Shown here: piece after piece, positions 39,131 to 48,175 of the stretch
How positions within the stretch are numbered: the first letter of the stretch is position 1
Layout: each line of letters opens with the position of its first letter
From: Actinomyces sp.
GTDB taxonomy: Bacteria > Actinomycetota > Actinomycetes > Actinomycetales > Actinomycetaceae
Direction: 5' to 3'
Length of the DNA stretch: 64,000 nucleotides
Assembly: GCF_030524025.1 (NCBI RefSeq)
Contig: NZ_JAUNHI010000004.1
Coordinates: forward strand, 1 to 64,000
Position numbers and translations under genes: made by a program
Notes under the pieces: model-generated
What the model saw: the letters and a program-made list of their open reading frames with translations, nothing else
Databases searched by the model: none
Told to the model about the DNA's origin: nothing

Positions 39131-40032
39131 GCAACCCGTTCCGCTTCTTCCGCGTGCGTGTCGCCGGGGTGGAGGACCTGACTCCCTCCTTCCGACGAGT
39201 CACCTTTGCGGGCGAGGACCTCGGCTCCTTCGCGGACCCCGGGTGGGACCAGCGGATCAAGCTCGTCCTGCCGGCACCGCGCAGCGGCTATCGGCACCTG
39301 CCCGAGGGCGACGCGTGGTACGCCCGCTGGCAGGCGCTCGAGGAGGCCGACCGCCCACCGATCCGCACCTACACGACGCGCGCCGTGCGGCGGGGCGCCG
39401 GGGGCACCGAGGTGGACGTCGACGTCGTCCTGCACGGGCCGACAGGCCCGGCGGGCCGGTGGGTGGAGGCTGCTCGCCAGGGATCCGAGGCAGTGCTGCT
39501 GGGGCCCAACACAGACTTCAGGGGGCCTTGTGGAGGCGTGGACTTCGTTCCCCCGGAGGTCACCGAGCGCCTCCTGCTCGGGGGCGATGAGACCGCCGCC
39601 CCCGCGATCTCACGGATCCTCGAGGACCTCGCCCCCACGGCGCGTGGCATCGCGGTGATCGAGGTGCCACGGGCGGCAGACGCGGCCTACCTGCCCACTC
39701 ACCCCGGCGTCGAGCTGCGAGTCGTCAGCCGCGACGGTGGCGCCCACGGCGAGCTGCTCGTCACGGAGGTGGCGCGGGCCGTGGCCGAGATGTGCCCGGC
39801 CGGGACGCCCCAAGAGGTCGAGGAGATCGACGTCGACCACGACCTGCTGTGGGAGGTGCCCCGCACCGCCAAGGGCGGGGCGGCGCTGCGGCGGGCGAGC
39901 CTGTACGCCTGGCTGGCAGGCGAGGCGGGCGCGGTGCGCACGATGCGCCGCCATCTCGTGGCCGAGCGCGGCCTGGACCGCCGGACCGTGGCCTTCATGG
40001 GCTACTGGAGGCTGGGCAAGGCCGAGAACTGA
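39127..40032 (+). CDS. siderophore-interacting protein, FAD-dependent ferric reductase
   Basis: The 301-residue protein belongs to the SIP (ViuB-like) family that reduces Fe(III)-siderophore in the cytosol using NAD(P)H. It has the FAD motif RTYTTR (residues 80-85), the C-terminal signature YAWLAGEAGAVRTMRRHL and a terminal GYWRLGKAE. GGDETAAPAISRIL is the nucleotide-binding segment. Last gene of the operon, so uptake and iron release are co-expressed. ATGA overlap with the ATPase gene. Confidence 0.93.
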   Translation: MSNPFRFFRVRVAGVEDLTPSFRRVTFAGEDLGSFADPGWDQRIKLVLPAPRSGYRHLPEGDAWYARWQALEEADRPPIRTYTTRAVRRGAGGTEVDVDVVLHGPTGPAGRWVEAARQGSEAVLLGPNTDFRGPCGGVDFVPPEVTERLLLGGDETAAPAISRILEDLAPTARGIAVIEVPRAADAAYLPTHPGVELRVVSRDGGAHGELLVTEVARAVAEMCPAGTPQEVEEIDVDHDLLWEVPRTAKGGAALRRASLYAWLAGEAGAVRTMRRHLVAERGLDRRTVAFMGYWRLGKAEN

Positions 40033-40115
40033 GGCGGCTGCCGTCTCCGCCGCCGACCCTCCTCCTGGCCGGGCTCGATGACGACGTCGTCCATGCCACC
40101 GCCGGGCGTGAGGCG

Positions 40116-41330
40116 TCACTTCTCCCGGTCTCGCGGGGTGAGGGTCGGGGCCGAGGCGGGGGTGGGGTCGGCGGGGCCCACGCCGTCGCCGTCGAGGTCG
40201 AGCTCGTCGATGATCTCCGGGTCGACCTCGTCGGGGTCGCGCATCGGGGCGTCACCGGCAGACAGGAACAGTCCCACCCACCGCGAGCGCTCGTCGGAGT
40301 CGATGAGCAGGCACTTGACGAACAGGGTCAGCGGCACCGCCAGGATCGCACCGAGCGCGCCGATGATCTGGCTCCAAAAGAGCAGGGACAGGAAGGTGGT
40401 CGTCGTGTTGAGGCCCACGGCGTCGCCGGTGAACTTGGGCTGGATGAGGGACTGGATGAGGAAGTTGAGCACCGTGTAGGCCACGACAACCCACAGCGCT
40501 GTCCATGGCCCGGAGTCGACGAGCGCCAGCAGCGCCGGCGGGAGCACCCCGATGAAGAAGCCGATGTTGGGGATGTAGTTCGTGATGAAGGACAGCACCC
40601 CCCAGGTCACCGCCATCGGCACCCCGAGGATGCCCAGGGCGATGACGTCGAGGACGGCGACGATGAGGCCGAAGATGGTCGAGACCAGCCAGTAGGAGCG
40701 CACCGAGGAGGCGAAGTCGGCCAGCGCCGAGGCGATGCCCGGCTTGAGCCTGCTCAGCGCCGCGGCGCGCACCTCGATGCGGGACATGTCGAACATGAGG
40801 AAGACGACCGCCAGGGCCATGACGCCCAGCACCGAGCCGATGCCCGAGATCTGTGAGAGCAGCCCCTGGGCGAGGGAGACCACGCGGCTGGTGTCCATCG
40901 CTCCGGCGACCTGGCTCAGGAGAGTCGACTGGTCGACGCCGAAGCGGGCGAGCAGGTCCTGAATGTTGATCCAGATCGCCTCGAACTCGTCGCTGTAACG
41001 TGGAAGGGTGTCGATGAGCTGGACGATGGCCACCCCCAGCGCGAGGAACATGATGACCACGAAGGTGTAGATGAGCAGGATCGCCGCCACGGCCGACACC
41101 GCCCGGGGGACCCCGTGCCGGCTCGCCCAGCTGATGAGCGGCCGGACCGTGATGACAAGGGTCAGGGCGAAGAACGCCGGCCCGATGAGGCTGCGGGTGT
41201 AGTAGATGCCCCCGCAGCCGACCACCAGGGCGGCGATGACCAGCGCGATGGACTCCCCCTGGCTGCGCGTGCCGCCGGGGCGCCCGGGACTGTCGGAGGA
41301 GGCTGGCAGGGTCTCACAGGTCTGGCTCAT
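40116..41330 (-). CDS. AI-2E family transporter (TqsA/PerM superfamily)
   Basis: The 404-residue protein has eight predicted helices in the 2+1+5 pattern of the family, with the conserved FITNYIPNIGFFIGVLPP near residues 255-275 and LNFLIQSLIQPKFTG after it. An acidic C-terminal tail (DPDEVDPEIIDELDLDGDG) is cytoplasmic. The name is historical: members include Na+/H+ antiporters and lipid-related transporters, and an autoinducer role is not implied even though luxS is 5 kb away. GGAAGG precedes the ATG. Monocistronic. Confidence 0.88.
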   Translation of the reverse strand: MSQTCETLPASSDSPGRPGGTRSQGESIALVIAALVVGCGGIYYTRSLIGPAFFALTLVITVRPLISWASRHGVPRAVSAVAAILLIYTFVVIMFLALGVAIVQLIDTLPRYSDEFEAIWINIQDLLARFGVDQSTLLSQVAGAMDTSRVVSLAQGLLSQISGIGSVLGVMALAVVFLMFDMSRIEVRAAALSRLKPGIASALADFASSVRSYWLVSTIFGLIVAVLDVIALGILGVPMAVTWGVLSFITNYIPNIGFFIGVLPPALLALVDSGPWTALWVVVAYTVLNFLIQSLIQPKFTGDAVGLNTTTTFLSLLFWSQIIGALGAILAVPLTLFVKCLLIDSDERSRWVGLFLSAGDAPMRDPDEVDPEIIDELDLDGDGVGPADPTPASAPTLTPRDREK

Positions 41331-41489
41331 ACGGCGATCCTTCCACAGGAGAGCGACGAAGCGCCGCAGCCCAGAGCCGGAGGGGTGGACACCTGCCGCA
41401 GGGAGCCGCTGCGTCGTCGTCGCCGCGCCCGGGCACCGTCCAGCTGCGGCGCAAGACGCGGAGCGGCGCTCAGCGCGCCGGCCCCGCCC

Positions 41490-41960
41490 TCAGCGCAGCG
41501 CCTCCATGGCGCGCACGCCGTCGAGGGCCCGCAGGTGGGGCAGGGGGTTGAGCCCGGCGTCCAGGACGAAGTCGGTCAGCTGCGTGCGCACGGTGGCCTG
41601 CAGCCGCGCGGGGTCCCACGGCTTGGCGATGTAGTGGTCGAGACCGGCCTCATTGACCGCGCGGATCGTGTCGGCCTGATCGGCCTGCCCGGTGACGAGC
41701 ACCTTGCGCGCCGCCGCCGTCGACTCCTCCTCGCGCATCTCGACGAGCATGTCGACACCACTGCGCCCCGGCAGGCGGTGGTCGGCCAGGACCAGGGCGA
41801 TGAGGTCGCCGTCGGCGACGACCTCGGAGACCACCTCCCAGGCGTCCTCGACGTCCTCGGCCGGCTCGACGCGCACCACCCCCGCGAAGGGGGCCAGGTC
41901 ACCGACCACTGCGTCGCGGACCTCCGGTTCGTCCTCGACGACGAGGATGACGAGCTTCAT
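41490..41960 (-). CDS. single-domain response regulator
   Basis: The 156-residue protein has a receiver domain (LVVEDEPEVRDA acidic pocket, phosphoacceptor Asp in LVLADHRLPG, Lys in YIAKPWD) plus a 35-residue tail without a recognisable output domain. It overlaps the kinase gene by ATGA, with AGGAGG before its ATG. It probably receives phosphate from that kinase and acts by protein contact, since there is no DNA-binding domain. Third gene of the SLC13-kinase-regulator unit. Confidence 0.88.
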   Translation of the reverse strand: MKLVILVVEDEPEVRDAVVGDLAPFAGVVRVEPAEDVEDAWEVVSEVVADGDLIALVLADHRLPGRSGVDMLVEMREEESTAAARKVLVTGQADQADTIRAVNEAGLDHYIAKPWDPARLQATVRTQLTDFVLDAGLNPLPHLRALDGVRAMEALR

Positions 41961-43942
41961 GATGCCTCCTGTGGGGTTGGGGCGGTCTCGACGGGGCGGG
42001 TGGGCAGGATCACAGTGACACAGGTGTGCCCCGGACGGGAGGCCACCGAGATCGTGCCCCCGTGGGCGTCCACCACGCTCTTGGCCAGGCCCATGCCCAG
42101 GCCCAGTCCGAAGCGGACCTGGCCGTGCTTGGTGGTGAAGCGGGGCTCGAAGATGCGCGGCAGCACGTCGTGCGGGATGCCCGGCCCGTTGTCCTCGACC
42201 TCGATGCGCACCGCCTCGGGCGCGGGCGCCGCGCGCAGGACGACGCGGGAGTGCGGGGCATCCTGCCCGGCGTCGGCGGCCACCTTGGCCTGCGCGGCCA
42301 GGGCGTCGGCGGCGTTGGCCAGGATGTTGGTCCACACCTGGGCGAGCTCGCCGCCACGGGCCGGGATCCGCGGCACCTCGGCATAGTCCCGCTCGATCTC
42401 GACGCCACGCAGACGGTGGGCGGTCAGGCGCAGGGCGTCCTCGAGGACCTCACGGGGGTCGACGTCGACGGCCTGCTCGCCCTCGGGTCGCACGTAGGTC
42501 GACAGGGCGGCCACCAGGCCGGAGATGCGCGCGGTCGCCAGGCCGATGTTGCGCTCGCCCCTGCCGATGGAGGCCGCGGCCTCGGTGGTGCGCAGCCGCA
42601 CCGGGTCGGCCGCCAGGGCCCGCACCTCGGCGGGGTCGGAGTCCGGGCCGTATCCCAGGGCGACCAGTCGTCTGGCGGTCTCCCGGTCCCCCAGGACCGC
42701 CTCGAGGGCCTTGCGGGCCGCCCGCTCGGTGCGGGTCGATGCGGCCGGCCGCGTGCGCGCCGCGTCCGCCGCGGCGCGGATGGCGGGTCCGTCGGGGTGG
42801 GTGAGCAGGATCGAGGTGATGTCCTCACTCAGGTGCGCCCCGGCGCGCTCGAGGGCGGCCACCGGGTTGTTGAGCTCGTGGGCCACGCCCGCGGCGAGCT
42901 CGCCCAGCGTGGCGAACCGCTCCTGGGCCAGCAGCTCCAGGCGCGCCTGCTCGAGGGCCGCCAGCGCCTCCTGGGCCTGGGCCTTCTCGGCGGCCACGGC
43001 GGCCGCCAGCTCGGTCTTCTCGACCTGGAGCACCTCCGAGCGCGACAGCCGGGTGGTCAGGGAACCGATGAGCAGCGCCGCCAGGGTCTGCTCCGTGGCC
43101 GGGTTCTCCCGCAGGGAGCGGTCGAGCTGTTCAATGGACAGCAGGATGAGCTCGACCTCGGTCGTCGTGGTCGCCGTGACGTAGGCCCGGCCGTGGCCGG
43201 CCAGCGACACCAGGCCGATGACACGGCCGGTCGTGGCGTGGTGGAGCACGACCTCGCCCACCCGGGTGTGGCGGGTCAGCGCCACCGCCCCGGAGACGAC
43301 GATGCACACCGAGTCGACGATCTGGCCCTGGTGGGTCAGGCGCACCCCCGGCGGCAGGCGCAGCCGGGGCCGGGGCCCCAGGACCGCCTCACAGGCGGCG
43401 ATGAGCTCGGCGGTCAGGACGTCGGCGCTGTGGCCCAGGGCCTCCAGCAGGGGGGACCGGCCGAGGTCGGGGACGCCGTGGTCGACGCCGAGCTCGTGGC
43501 TGCGCTCGTCCTGGGGCCGGTGGTCGCGCATCCAGCGCCGGGTCTGCGCGGCCGCCCGGTCGGCGATGGCGCCCGGGGTCCAGGGCACGGCGACGACCTC
43601 CCGCACGAGGTCCTCGTCGATGGCCCGCCCGAGGTTGCTCAGCTCGGTGCGCTCGGTGAGCAGGACGAGCCGGGCGGTGGCCAGGGAGGGGTAACGGTCC
43701 ACCGCGGCGGCGACGTCGTCGAGGCTGCCGACCTCATCGGTGGCGACGATGAGCGGGACCGTGGGCAGCGGGGCCTCGCCGGCCCCCGCCGCCCGGGCGA
43801 GCAGCTCGGCCAGGGAGCGCAGGCGCACGACATCGGCCACCGCCGCCACGGCCGGCCCGATCTCGTGGGCGGCCTGGCTGCCCAGGGACGCCGGGGAGAC
43901 GACCGCCACCGCCAGCCTCTCGGGGGACTGCTCCGGGGTCAC
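41957..43942 (-). CDS. histidine kinase with a cyclic-nucleotide-binding-like sensor domain
   Basis: The 661-residue kinase has three parts. Residues 1-140 look like a receiver-type fold without an obvious phosphoacceptor. Residues about 160-320 form a cNMP-binding/Crp-like jelly roll (VSGAVALTRHTRVGEVVLHH, TGRVIGLVSLAG). A coiled coil then leads to an NtrB-like kinase: H box GELAAGVAHELNNPVAALERAG read in two parts, N box NILANAADAL, G1 DNGPGIP and G2 GLGLGMGLAKS. No membrane segment. GGAGGAGG lies 5 nt before GTG 43942, preferred to GTG 43957. Co-transcribed with the dicarboxylate transporter. Confidence 0.85.
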   Translation of the reverse strand: MTPEQSPERLAVAVVSPASLGSQAAHEIGPAVAAVADVVRLRSLAELLARAAGAGEAPLPTVPLIVATDEVGSLDDVAAAVDRYPSLATARLVLLTERTELSNLGRAIDEDLVREVVAVPWTPGAIADRAAAQTRRWMRDHRPQDERSHELGVDHGVPDLGRSPLLEALGHSADVLTAELIAACEAVLGPRPRLRLPPGVRLTHQGQIVDSVCIVVSGAVALTRHTRVGEVVLHHATTGRVIGLVSLAGHGRAYVTATTTTEVELILLSIEQLDRSLRENPATEQTLAALLIGSLTTRLSRSEVLQVEKTELAAAVAAEKAQAQEALAALEQARLELLAQERFATLGELAAGVAHELNNPVAALERAGAHLSEDITSILLTHPDGPAIRAAADAARTRPAASTRTERAARKALEAVLGDRETARRLVALGYGPDSDPAEVRALAADPVRLRTTEAAASIGRGERNIGLATARISGLVAALSTYVRPEGEQAVDVDPREVLEDALRLTAHRLRGVEIERDYAEVPRIPARGGELAQVWTNILANAADALAAQAKVAADAGQDAPHSRVVLRAAPAPEAVRIEVEDNGPGIPHDVLPRIFEPRFTTKHGQVRFGLGLGMGLAKSVVDAHGGTISVASRPGHTCVTVILPTRPVETAPTPQEAS

Positions 43943-43958
43943 CGCACCCTCCTCCACC

Positions 43959-45383
43959 TCACACCAGCCCCAGGGCCGACCACAGCGGGGGCATGAGCAG
44001 GACGAGCAGCGCCGTGCCGACCACGCCGACGATCAGCCCGACCTTGGCCATGTCGGCGGTGGTCACCTCGCCGGTGGCGTAGGCGATGGCGTTGGGCGGG
44101 GTCGAGATCGGCAGGCTCATGCCCAGGGAGCAGGCCAGGGCCAGGACCACGGCGATCGTGATCGGCTCGAGCCCCTCGATGCCCGTGGCCAGACCCATGG
44201 CCAGGGGGATGAGCAGGTTGGAGGCCGCCGAGTGGCTGATGACGTTGGACAGGCCCAGCCCCAGACCGCCCATGACCACGATGACCACGAGGGCGGGCAT
44301 GGCGTTCCAGTCGAACAGGCCCAGGATCCAGGTGTCCAGGCCGGTGGCCGCCACGCCGTCGCCCAGAGCGATGCCCCCGGCCACGAGCCACAGCACCGGC
44401 CAGGACAGGCGGCCGAGGTCCTCCCCGCCCATGACCCGGGTGACCAGCAGGGCCACGACCGCCAGGAAACCGACGACGTTGGCACTCAGGCCGTGGAGGG
44501 CCTCGGTCATCCAGGCCAGGATCGTCACCGCGGCGATGACGTAGAAGGTGATGGCTTTGCGGTCGGTGTCCCACGTGGCCTGCATGTCGAGCTCGACGCC
44601 CAGTCCCGCCGGGATGAACAGGAGGGCCAGGAGCAGCCAGGCCCCCAGGAGGATGACGACCATAAGGGGCACGGCCATGACCATCCAGTCCAGGAAGCTG
44701 ACGTGGTACCCGGCCTCGCCCAGGGCGCCCAGGGCGATGGCATTGGGCGGGGTGCCCACGGGCGTGCCGATGCCGCCGACGTTGGCGGCCACCGGGATGG
44801 ACAGCGCCAGGCCTGCGCGCGGCCGGCCCTCGGGCAGGGCCCCCAGGATCGGGATGACGACGGCGAACATCGTGGCGGTGGTCGCCGTGTTGGACATGAA
44901 CATGGACAGCAGGGCGGTGATGACCATGAGGCCCAGGACCGTCCGGCGCGCCGAGCCGGTGAAGGGCTTGATGAGCACCGCGGCGAGGTTCTTGTCGAGG
45001 CGGTACTTCTCCGCGCCGTCGGCGATGAGGAAGCCGCCGAGGAACAGGATAATGACCGGGTTGGCCAGCGCCCCGAGGAAGGCGGCGTAGGGCATGGCCT
45101 CCGCGGGCACCGGCAGGAGCGCCTGGTCCGAGACGAGCAGCACCTCCAGGGCGATGACGAGCACAGCTGTGGCCACCAGCGGGATCGCCTCGGTCACCCA
45201 CAGCACGATCGCCAGGAGGAAGACGGCCAGCATCCGCTCGCCCACGTCATCGAGGCCCGGCACGTCGGCGAGCAGCGGCAGGAGGAAGGCCAGCACTCCC
45301 AGGAAGATGCCGACGATCTGCGTACGGGTCAGGGCCGGTGCGGGGGCGACGGGTCGCCGGACGGTACGCGGACGGGTCGGCAT
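43959..45383 (-). CDS. SLC13/DASS-family dicarboxylate:Na+ symporter
   Basis: This 474-residue carrier has about 12 helices and the two inverted-repeat signatures of DASS proteins: MFMSNTATTATM with GTPVGTPPNAIA in the first half, and SNVISHSAASNLLIPL with PISTPPNAIAYATG in the second. It should import C4-dicarboxylates or related anions. The ATG at 45383 (GAGGAG upstream) was chosen over an upstream in-frame start. Its stop is 16 nt before the kinase start, so transport and signalling genes form one unit; the kinase may report on the substrate. Confidence 0.9.
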   Translation of the reverse strand: MPTRPRTVRRPVAPAPALTRTQIVGIFLGVLAFLLPLLADVPGLDDVGERMLAVFLLAIVLWVTEAIPLVATAVLVIALEVLLVSDQALLPVPAEAMPYAAFLGALANPVIILFLGGFLIADGAEKYRLDKNLAAVLIKPFTGSARRTVLGLMVITALLSMFMSNTATTATMFAVVIPILGALPEGRPRAGLALSIPVAANVGGIGTPVGTPPNAIALGALGEAGYHVSFLDWMVMAVPLMVVILLGAWLLLALLFIPAGLGVELDMQATWDTDRKAITFYVIAAVTILAWMTEALHGLSANVVGFLAVVALLVTRVMGGEDLGRLSWPVLWLVAGGIALGDGVAATGLDTWILGLFDWNAMPALVVIVVMGGLGLGLSNVISHSAASNLLIPLAMGLATGIEGLEPITIAVVLALACSLGMSLPISTPPNAIAYATGEVTTADMAKVGLIVGVVGTALLVLLMPPLWSALGLV

Positions 45384-45571
45384 CGAGCTCCTCCTCATGG
45401 CGCACGGCGCCATCGCCGGTGGGACGTGGTCGGCGCGGCCGCCGACCACCGGCATCGTAGGCACGGTCGCCGGACCGGGCGTGGGACCTTCATCGTGGAG
45501 CGCGCAGCCCCGCGAGGGCAGGGCGAGGTCGACCTCGAGGTCGACGGGTACCCCGGGAGCCTGTCACGCCA

Positions 45572-46405
45572 TCACCGCAGAACGCGGCTCAGCCAGGGGT
45601 CGACCGCGGCGTAGAAGCCCTCAGGACGGCTGCGCCGCACATCGTGCGCGGCTCCGGGCACGAGCGCAGTGTCGACGCGCGGATTGACCCCGGCCAGGAT
45701 GGTCAGGCCCTCGGGCCCGACCCGCGCGGCCCCGGGGCGGTCGCCGGTGACCAGGAGCGCGGGCACCTCGAGGGCCGCCATCGCGGCCTCCCAGGGGATC
45801 TCCGGGGCGACCACCCCCGTGGCCAGCAGTGCCGGGTCGACCCACTGACTCGCCCACACCCCGGCAACCGCCTCCATCCGGGGGACCTCGGGATCGGACA
45901 GCGCACGGGCGACGGCCGCCACGGGGTCGGCCACCTCGCGGGCCAGGGCCCGCGCACGGGCCGCCCCACGGGCGAGGAGCTCCTCTGGCCGGCGTGTGCC
46001 GAAGCGGGCGGGGTCGGCCAGGACGACGCCCGCGATGAGCTCCGGCCGACGGATCGCCGCCACCATGGCGGTGGCCGCGCCCATGGAGTGTCCCAGGAGG
46101 ACCGGGGGGGCCGCGTGCCTCAGGCCGAGAGCCGCCCGGCCGCGGGCCTCGGTGTCGAGCTCCTCGACGGCGCCCAGGGCGTCCTCGACGAGCACCTCGC
46201 CGGCACGCTCGAGGCCGTCGGGGTCCCACCGCGGCGAGAGCCCGTGCCCACGGGCGTCGAGGGCCACCACCCGGTAACCGCGCCCCGCCCAGTGGGAGAT
46301 GGCCTCGGCCTGGGAGACGGCCGAGCCGGTGATCCCATGGAGGAGGACGAGGGTGGGGGCGTCGGCGGCCCCGACGATGACACGCGCCAGCGGTGAGCAG
46401 GACAT
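45572..46405 (-). CDS. alpha/beta hydrolase
   Basis: The 277-residue alpha/beta-hydrolase has oxyanion motif LLHGITGS, DARGHGLSPRWD, nucleophile elbow LLGHSMGAA, an acid in LLVTGDRPG and a His in GAAHDVRR. Substrate unknown. It is a close paralogue of the hydrolase at 48176, which shares HGIT, VALDARGHG and SPRWD, so a local duplication is likely. Transcribed divergently from luxS. Confidence 0.85.
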   Translation of the reverse strand: MSCSPLARVIVGAADAPTLVLLHGITGSAVSQAEAISHWAGRGYRVVALDARGHGLSPRWDPDGLERAGEVLVEDALGAVEELDTEARGRAALGLRHAAPPVLLGHSMGAATAMVAAIRRPELIAGVVLADPARFGTRRPEELLARGAARARALAREVADPVAAVARALSDPEVPRMEAVAGVWASQWVDPALLATGVVAPEIPWEAAMAALEVPALLVTGDRPGAARVGPEGLTILAGVNPRVDTALVPGAAHDVRRSRPEGFYAAVDPWLSRVLR

Positions 46406-46411
46406 GCTCCG

Positions 46412-46417
46412 ATTGTC
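46412..46417 (-). promoter_or_regulatory. candidate leaderless -10 (GACAAT)
   Basis: On the minus strand GACAAT ends 6 nt before the ATG at 46405. Confidence 0.5.
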
Positions 46418-46496
46418 CCGCTCCGGAACTATCGGGGCCACCGGCGCCGACGTCGCGGGTCCGGGGCCGGCGGCACGTGTCCGGGGCCGGCGCGGT

Positions 46497-46502
46497 TAGC
46501 CT
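46497..46502 (+). promoter_or_regulatory. candidate leaderless -10 (TAGCCT) for luxS
   Basis: TAGCCT ends 6 nt before the luxS ATG. Confidence 0.65.
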
Positions 46503-46508
46503 GGGGGC

Positions 46509-47012
46509 ATGAGTGAGCACCAGCCCCGGGGGGCCGCCGACCTGCCGCGCGTGAGCCGGATGAACGTCGAGTCCTTCAACCTTGATCACACCGCCGTCCT
46601 CGCCCCCTTTGTGCGCGTGGCCGACCGCAAGCGCCTGCCGGGTGGCAACGAGCTGGTCAAGTACGACGTGCGCTTCTGCCAGCCCAACCGCGACCACCTG
46701 GAGATGGACGCGGTCCACTCCATCGAGCACCTGACCGCCGAGCTCATGCGCAACCACACCGACCGGCTCATCGACTTCAGCCCCATGGGCTGCCAGACCG
46801 GGTTCTACGCCCTGACCCTGGGACTGGAGCCGGTCGAGTTCCTCCCCCTGCTGGAACGGACCTTCCGCGACATCCTGACGGCCGACGAGGTCCCGGCGGC
46901 CAACGAGGTGCAGTGCGGGTGGGGAGCCAACCACTCCCTGGCGGCCGCCCAGGCCGCGGTGCGCGCCTTCCTGGCCGAACGGGACCAGTGGGAGACAGTG
47001 GTCCCCGCCTGA
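46509..47012 (+). CDS. luxS: S-ribosylhomocysteine lyase LuxS
   Basis: The 167-residue enzyme cleaves S-ribosylhomocysteine to homocysteine and DPD, the precursor of autoinducer-2. The metal ligands HSIEH and Cys in EVQCGWG, and the catalytic Cys in [10 protein letters not shown], are all present. With the MTA/SAH nucleosidase at 59093 it completes the two-step SAH detoxification route, though the genes are 12.6 kb apart. N-terminal extension of about 15 residues. No terminator was recognised. Confidence 0.97.
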   Translation: MSEHQPRGAADLPRVSRMNVESFNLDHTAVLAPFVRVADRKRLPGGNELVKYDVRFCQPNRDHLEMDAVHSIEHLTAELMRNHTDRLIDFSPMGCQTGFYALTLGLEPVEFLPLLERTFRDILTADEVPAANEVQCGWGANHSLAAAQAAVRAFLAERDQWETVVPA

Positions 47013-47071
47013 TGCGGTGCCCGCGGGCGCCCCGACCCCGGGCCGCGGCGTTGAGGGCCCGCGCGGCGCCG

Positions 47072-47077
47072 TAGGCT
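47072..47077 (+). promoter_or_regulatory. candidate leaderless -10 (TAGGCT)
   Basis: TAGGCT ends 7 nt before the ATG at 47085. Confidence 0.6.
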
Positions 47078-47084
47078 CTGGCCC

Positions 47085-48008
47085 ATGCACCCGCCCACGA
47101 CCGTCACCACCCTGGAGCTCGCCCCCGAGAGCCCCATCCTGCTGTTCACGGTGCTCCTGCAGCCGGGCATGCTCCTGCTGGCGTGGCTGATCGGGGTGCT
47201 GACCAAGCGGGTGATCCGGCGCTGGCACGCGCACCTGTCGACCTCGGCCGCCACCTTGACCGCGCTCATCGCCCTGTGGGTGGGCCTGGGCGCAGGGGCA
47301 TGGGTCTACGCCGAGGACTACCTGTGGGCGCCGCGCATGCTGCTGAGCGCCACGGCGGTCGCCGTCGTCACAGTCATCCTGACCGCCCTGATCGTCACGC
47401 GCCTTCAGCACGAGCCGCCGCTGCCGCCCATCGCCGAGGTCGCCGCCCAGGGCGAGTCCGACCGCCTGGAGTTCAAGTCCTCGGCGAGGGTCAACATGCG
47501 CACGGGGGCCAAGGACGAGACCATGGAGACCATCGTGGCCAAGACGGTGTGCGCCTTCCTCAACTCCCGCGGCGGCACGCTGCTGCTCGGCGTCGATGAC
47601 GACGGCAGCCTCATCGGCCTCGAGGCCGACTACGCGACCCTGCGCAGCCCGGATGCCGACCGTTTCGAGCTGTTCTTCCGCGATCTCCTGCGCAACCGTC
47701 TGGGGACGAACGCCGCCGCCCTGCCGCGGATGGACTTCGCACCCGCCGCCCAGGGCTCGGGCGAGGCCTGCCGGGTGACGGTGCCCTCCTCCCCCGAGCC
47801 GGTGTACATGCGCCCCAAGGGCTCGGGCCCCGAGTTGTGGGTGCGCGTGGGCAACTCCACACGCCGCCTCGAGGTCGACGACGCCGTGTCCTACATCGCG
47901 CAGCGCTGGCCCCGTCATGTCCGCCACTCCCTGCGGGAGCGTCTGGGCACCTACCTGCTCTACCGGCGCAAGCGCACCGAGGCGCCCACCGGCGGCCGGC
48001 AGGGATGA
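47085..48008 (+). CDS. membrane-anchored AlbA_2/Schlafen-like putative DNA- or RNA-binding protein
   Basis: The 307-residue protein has three N-terminal helices (residues 15-105), then an AlbA_2 (divergent AAA_4, Schlafen core) domain with GESDRLEFKSSARVN, TVCAFLNSRGGTLLLGVDDD and MRPKGSGPELWVRVGNSTR. Such domains bind nucleic acid or act as nucleases, and some occur in phage-defence systems. A membrane-anchored version is less common. It lies 2.2 kb from an AAA-DUF4276 pair. Function not established. Confidence 0.82.
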   Translation: MHPPTTVTTLELAPESPILLFTVLLQPGMLLLAWLIGVLTKRVIRRWHAHLSTSAATLTALIALWVGLGAGAWVYAEDYLWAPRMLLSATAVAVVTVILTALIVTRLQHEPPLPPIAEVAAQGESDRLEFKSSARVNMRTGAKDETMETIVAKTVCAFLNSRGGTLLLGVDDDGSLIGLEADYATLRSPDADRFELFFRDLLRNRLGTNAAALPRMDFAPAAQGSGEACRVTVPSSPEPVYMRPKGSGPELWVRVGNSTRRLEVDDAVSYIAQRWPRHVRHSLRERLGTYLLYRRKRTEAPTGGRQG

Positions 48009-48049
48009 GCCCTACCGCGGGGCCCCGCCGCCGGGCGGGCGACGACGCC

Positions 48050-48065
48050 GATGCTGATCAGCATC
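48050..48065. other. perfect 16-bp palindrome
   Basis: GATGCTGATCAGCATC reads the same on both strands. It lies 98 nt upstream of the hydrolase's -10-like hexamer. It could be an operator for a dimeric regulator. Confidence 0.4.
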
Positions 48066-48162
48066 TGCCGAGCTCGCGGGGGCGCGGGCCCGCCGGCTCC
48101 TGTCGGCCCCGGGTGCGGCGGCCCCGCAGGAGGCGCCTGCGCGCCCAGTCGGATCATCGCCG

Positions 48163-48168
48163 TAGGCT
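48163..48168 (+). promoter_or_regulatory. candidate leaderless -10 (TAGGCT)
   Basis: TAGGCT ends 7 nt before the GTG at 48176. Confidence 0.6.
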
Positions 48169-48175
48169 CCTGCCT

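Noticed and set aside
40116-41330. Autoinducer-2 exporter linked to luxS
   Set aside because: The AI-2E name does not establish AI-2 transport, and the gene is 5 kb from luxS in another orientation.
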